Shown here piece by piece: positions 52,069 through 53,273 of a stretch of DNA of 53,273 nt. The stretch's first letter is position 1. The number at the start of each line of letters is the position of its first letter. The stretch is taken from NCBI GenBank assembly GCA_963575745.1, contig CAUYUJ010006493.1, positions 1 through 53,273 of the forward strand, in the 5' to 3' direction. Below the pieces are notes generated by a model. The model saw only the letters and a list, made by a program, of their open reading frames with translations, was not told the DNA's origin and did no database searches. Origin of the DNA: Prorocentrum cordatum (taxonomy: Eukaryota > Sar > Dinophyceae > Prorocentrales > Prorocentraceae). A program made the position numbers and the translations under genes.

Positions 52069-53273
52069 ATGCACGTTTCATACGCCTTTCTGATTGTATC
52101 CCTGTTCCTTCTCCGTCCGCCGCCCATGGGCGGCTCGGGCCGACCTCGTGTTGTCGGGACGCTGGCAGGAGGTGCGGCGGACTGGCCGACGCCGAGGGCA
52201 CCCGCCGCGCCGAGGCGGCGCAGGCGGACGCTGGCCCGCAGCCGCGCGGCGGTCGCAGCAGGACAGAGCCGCGGGCTGGTCAGGGTTCGCGGATGTCGCG
52301 GGACGCGGCGGGACGCGGGAGTCCCCGCAGCCCCACCTCGCCTGGTCGATCAGTCGGCCGACTGTCACGGCATCCTAAGGCCAGACACCAGTGGCTCGGC
52401 CCAGAAGCGCGGCGCGCTGTCCGACTCCATTTCGAGCGAGTCCGACGCGTCGGGCGAGCGCTCCGATCGTGCCCGCCGACCAGAGCGTCGCGTCAGGCGG
52501 CGCCTAGAGGGCTGGCTGCAGAAGGTGCTGGAGTGGGACACGCAGCTGCACGGGCTCGATATGCTGGAGCGGCGCGCCGTGGGGGTCCGCACCGAGAGGG
52601 CGTACGTGAAGGAGCTCACATCGTCTGCGGAGTGGGTCGAGGCCGACCGAACTCAGGAGGTGGACACCAGTTGCCTGGACGAGCTTCTGGTGATGTACTT
52701 CGAAGAGCTGGGGCTGGAAGGGGAGGCCCCGTCCAAAGGAACGAGGGACACTGCCTCGGCCAAGCACGTGATGCCGCATGTCGGGAAGGTCGGGCGCCAG
52801 GGCTGGCCTCGCAGCTGGCGGGCGCTCATGGGCGGGGTCAACGTGGCTCCGCCTCGGGCTCGCGTCCCTCAAACCCTCGCAGTCTGGACAGCCATCATCA
52901 GCGGCCTGGTCCAGGACGGAAGGCTCGAGATGAAACTGGCGCTGCTCGTGATGTGGAGCACGTGCTGCAGGGCTGGGAGTCTGCTGGCCATGCGTCCCGA
53001 CGACTTCATAGCCCCGAACTCCGTGGCGGGCCTGTGGGGAGTGACGCTGGGCCCGTACGAGGAAGGAGTTGCCAACGAGGTGAGCATGTTCGTCCAGAGC
53101 TGCCTGCTGGACCACTCTTTCTGGCTGTCGCTCCACCCACTGTTGAAGGCCCTCGAGTCGCGGACGGATGGGGAGTGTCTCTGTCTTTCCAGCTACCCCG
53201 AGCTGGCCCGCTCGATCAAGACCGTGGCAAGCCGCCTCAAGTTCGAGGGGGTACCATACCAGGCTCGGCACTC
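52069..53273 (+). CDS. DIRS-like tyrosine recombinase (3' end outside window)
   Basis: This frame is +1 relative to the RT frame and open from 51964 to the edge; the first ATG is 52069 and another is at 52126. From 52381 the protein becomes globular: GWLQKVLEWDTQLHG, RRAVGVRTERAYVKEL (SAM-like N-terminal half), then TLAVWTAIISGL, MKLALLVMWSTCCRAGSLLAMRPDDF with the box I Arg at 52969, then LSLHPLLKAL and YPELARSIKTVASRL. It ends at GVPYQARH, the box II region with Arg at 53266. The His of HxxR is replaced by Tyr here. The catalytic Tyr lies beyond the edge. Recombinase in place of a DDE integrase, in a frame overlapping RT/RNase H, defines DIRS-type elements, which insert circular DNA by site-specific recombination. 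Confidence 0.85.
   Translation, partial: MHVSYAFLIVSLFLLRPPPMGGSGRPRVVGTLAGGAADWPTPRAPAAPRRRRRTLARSRAAVAAGQSRGLVRVRGCRGTRRDAGVPAAPPRLVDQSADCHGILRPDTSGSAQKRGALSDSISSESDASGERSDRARRPERRVRRRLEGWLQKVLEWDTQLHGLDMLERRAVGVRTERAYVKELTSSAEWVEADRTQEVDTSCLDELLVMYFEELGLEGEAPSKGTRDTASAKHVMPHVGKVGRQGWPRSWRALMGGVNVAPPRARVPQTLAVWTAIISGLVQDGRLEMKLALLVMWSTCCRAGSLLAMRPDDFIAPNSVAGLWGVTLGPYEEGVANEVSMFVQSCLLDHSFWLSLHPLLKALESRTDGECLCLSSYPELARSIKTVASRLKFEGVPYQARH

Overview
The window looks like a stretch of a nuclear genome from a protist, most likely a dinoflagellate. The evidence is high GC, interstitial TTTAGGG (plant/alveolate-type) telomere repeats, kilobases of tandem repeats, very long intronless open frames, and the mix of Helitron-like, DIRS-like and LINE-like elements. 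The species cannot be fixed from the sequence; a Prorocentrum- or Symbiodinium-like genome is a guess. I see no ordinary housekeeping gene, tRNA or rRNA. Nearly everything readable is mobile-element coding sequence or repeat.

Layout. (1) 1-5498, minus strand: an intact reading frame of at least 1832 codons that leaves the left edge. It encodes a Helitron/Helentron-type protein with an OTU-like cysteine protease motif, a DUF6570-like region, a HUH/Y2 Rep domain and a PIF1-type helicase. (2) 6.0-8.8 kb: a 523-aa Gly/Trp- and Lys-rich protein of unknown function on the minus strand, flanked by about 245-bp direct repeats. (3) 8.35-15.0 kb: satellite land, with a 55-bp array (about 31 units), a 113-bp array, a decamer array, telomere-like tracts and degenerate heptamer tracts. 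(4) 15.4-17.1 kb, minus: a frameshifted Rep pseudogene closely related to (1), cut off at a telomere-like tract. (5) 17.1-30 kb: a nest of non-autonomous elements. A roughly 395-bp family (family A) has 10-bp inverted ends. A roughly 0.8-1.1 kb family (family B) has 15-bp inverted repeats, a 3' hairpin and internal 178-bp repeats, and resembles Helentron-associated elements (HINE). A 5'-truncated LINE is inserted into one family B hairpin.

(6) 31.0-47.1 kb, plus: a giant Helitron-like coding region (about 5,370 codons if read as one) split by one in-frame TAG and two opposite frameshifts. In order it shows acidic/basic low complexity, helicase-associated-like repeats, Cys/His modules, a C2H2 finger, a DUF6570-like region, a HUH motif, a Y2 motif, a PIF1 helicase, and then a complete ubiquitin-specific protease (USP/C19) domain. 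(7) 48.1-53.3 kb, plus: a seemingly intact DIRS-like retrotransposon with an RGG-rich gag-like ORF, an RT/RNase H ORF overlapping it by ATGA, and a tyrosine recombinase ORF that leaves the right edge.

The most notable points are two Helitron-like replicases in one window carrying two different deubiquitinase folds (OTU in one, USP in the other), and a HINE-like family whose ends fit Helentron T|T insertion and which may be their non-autonomous passengers. Domain assignments rest on motifs read by eye; no database search was run.
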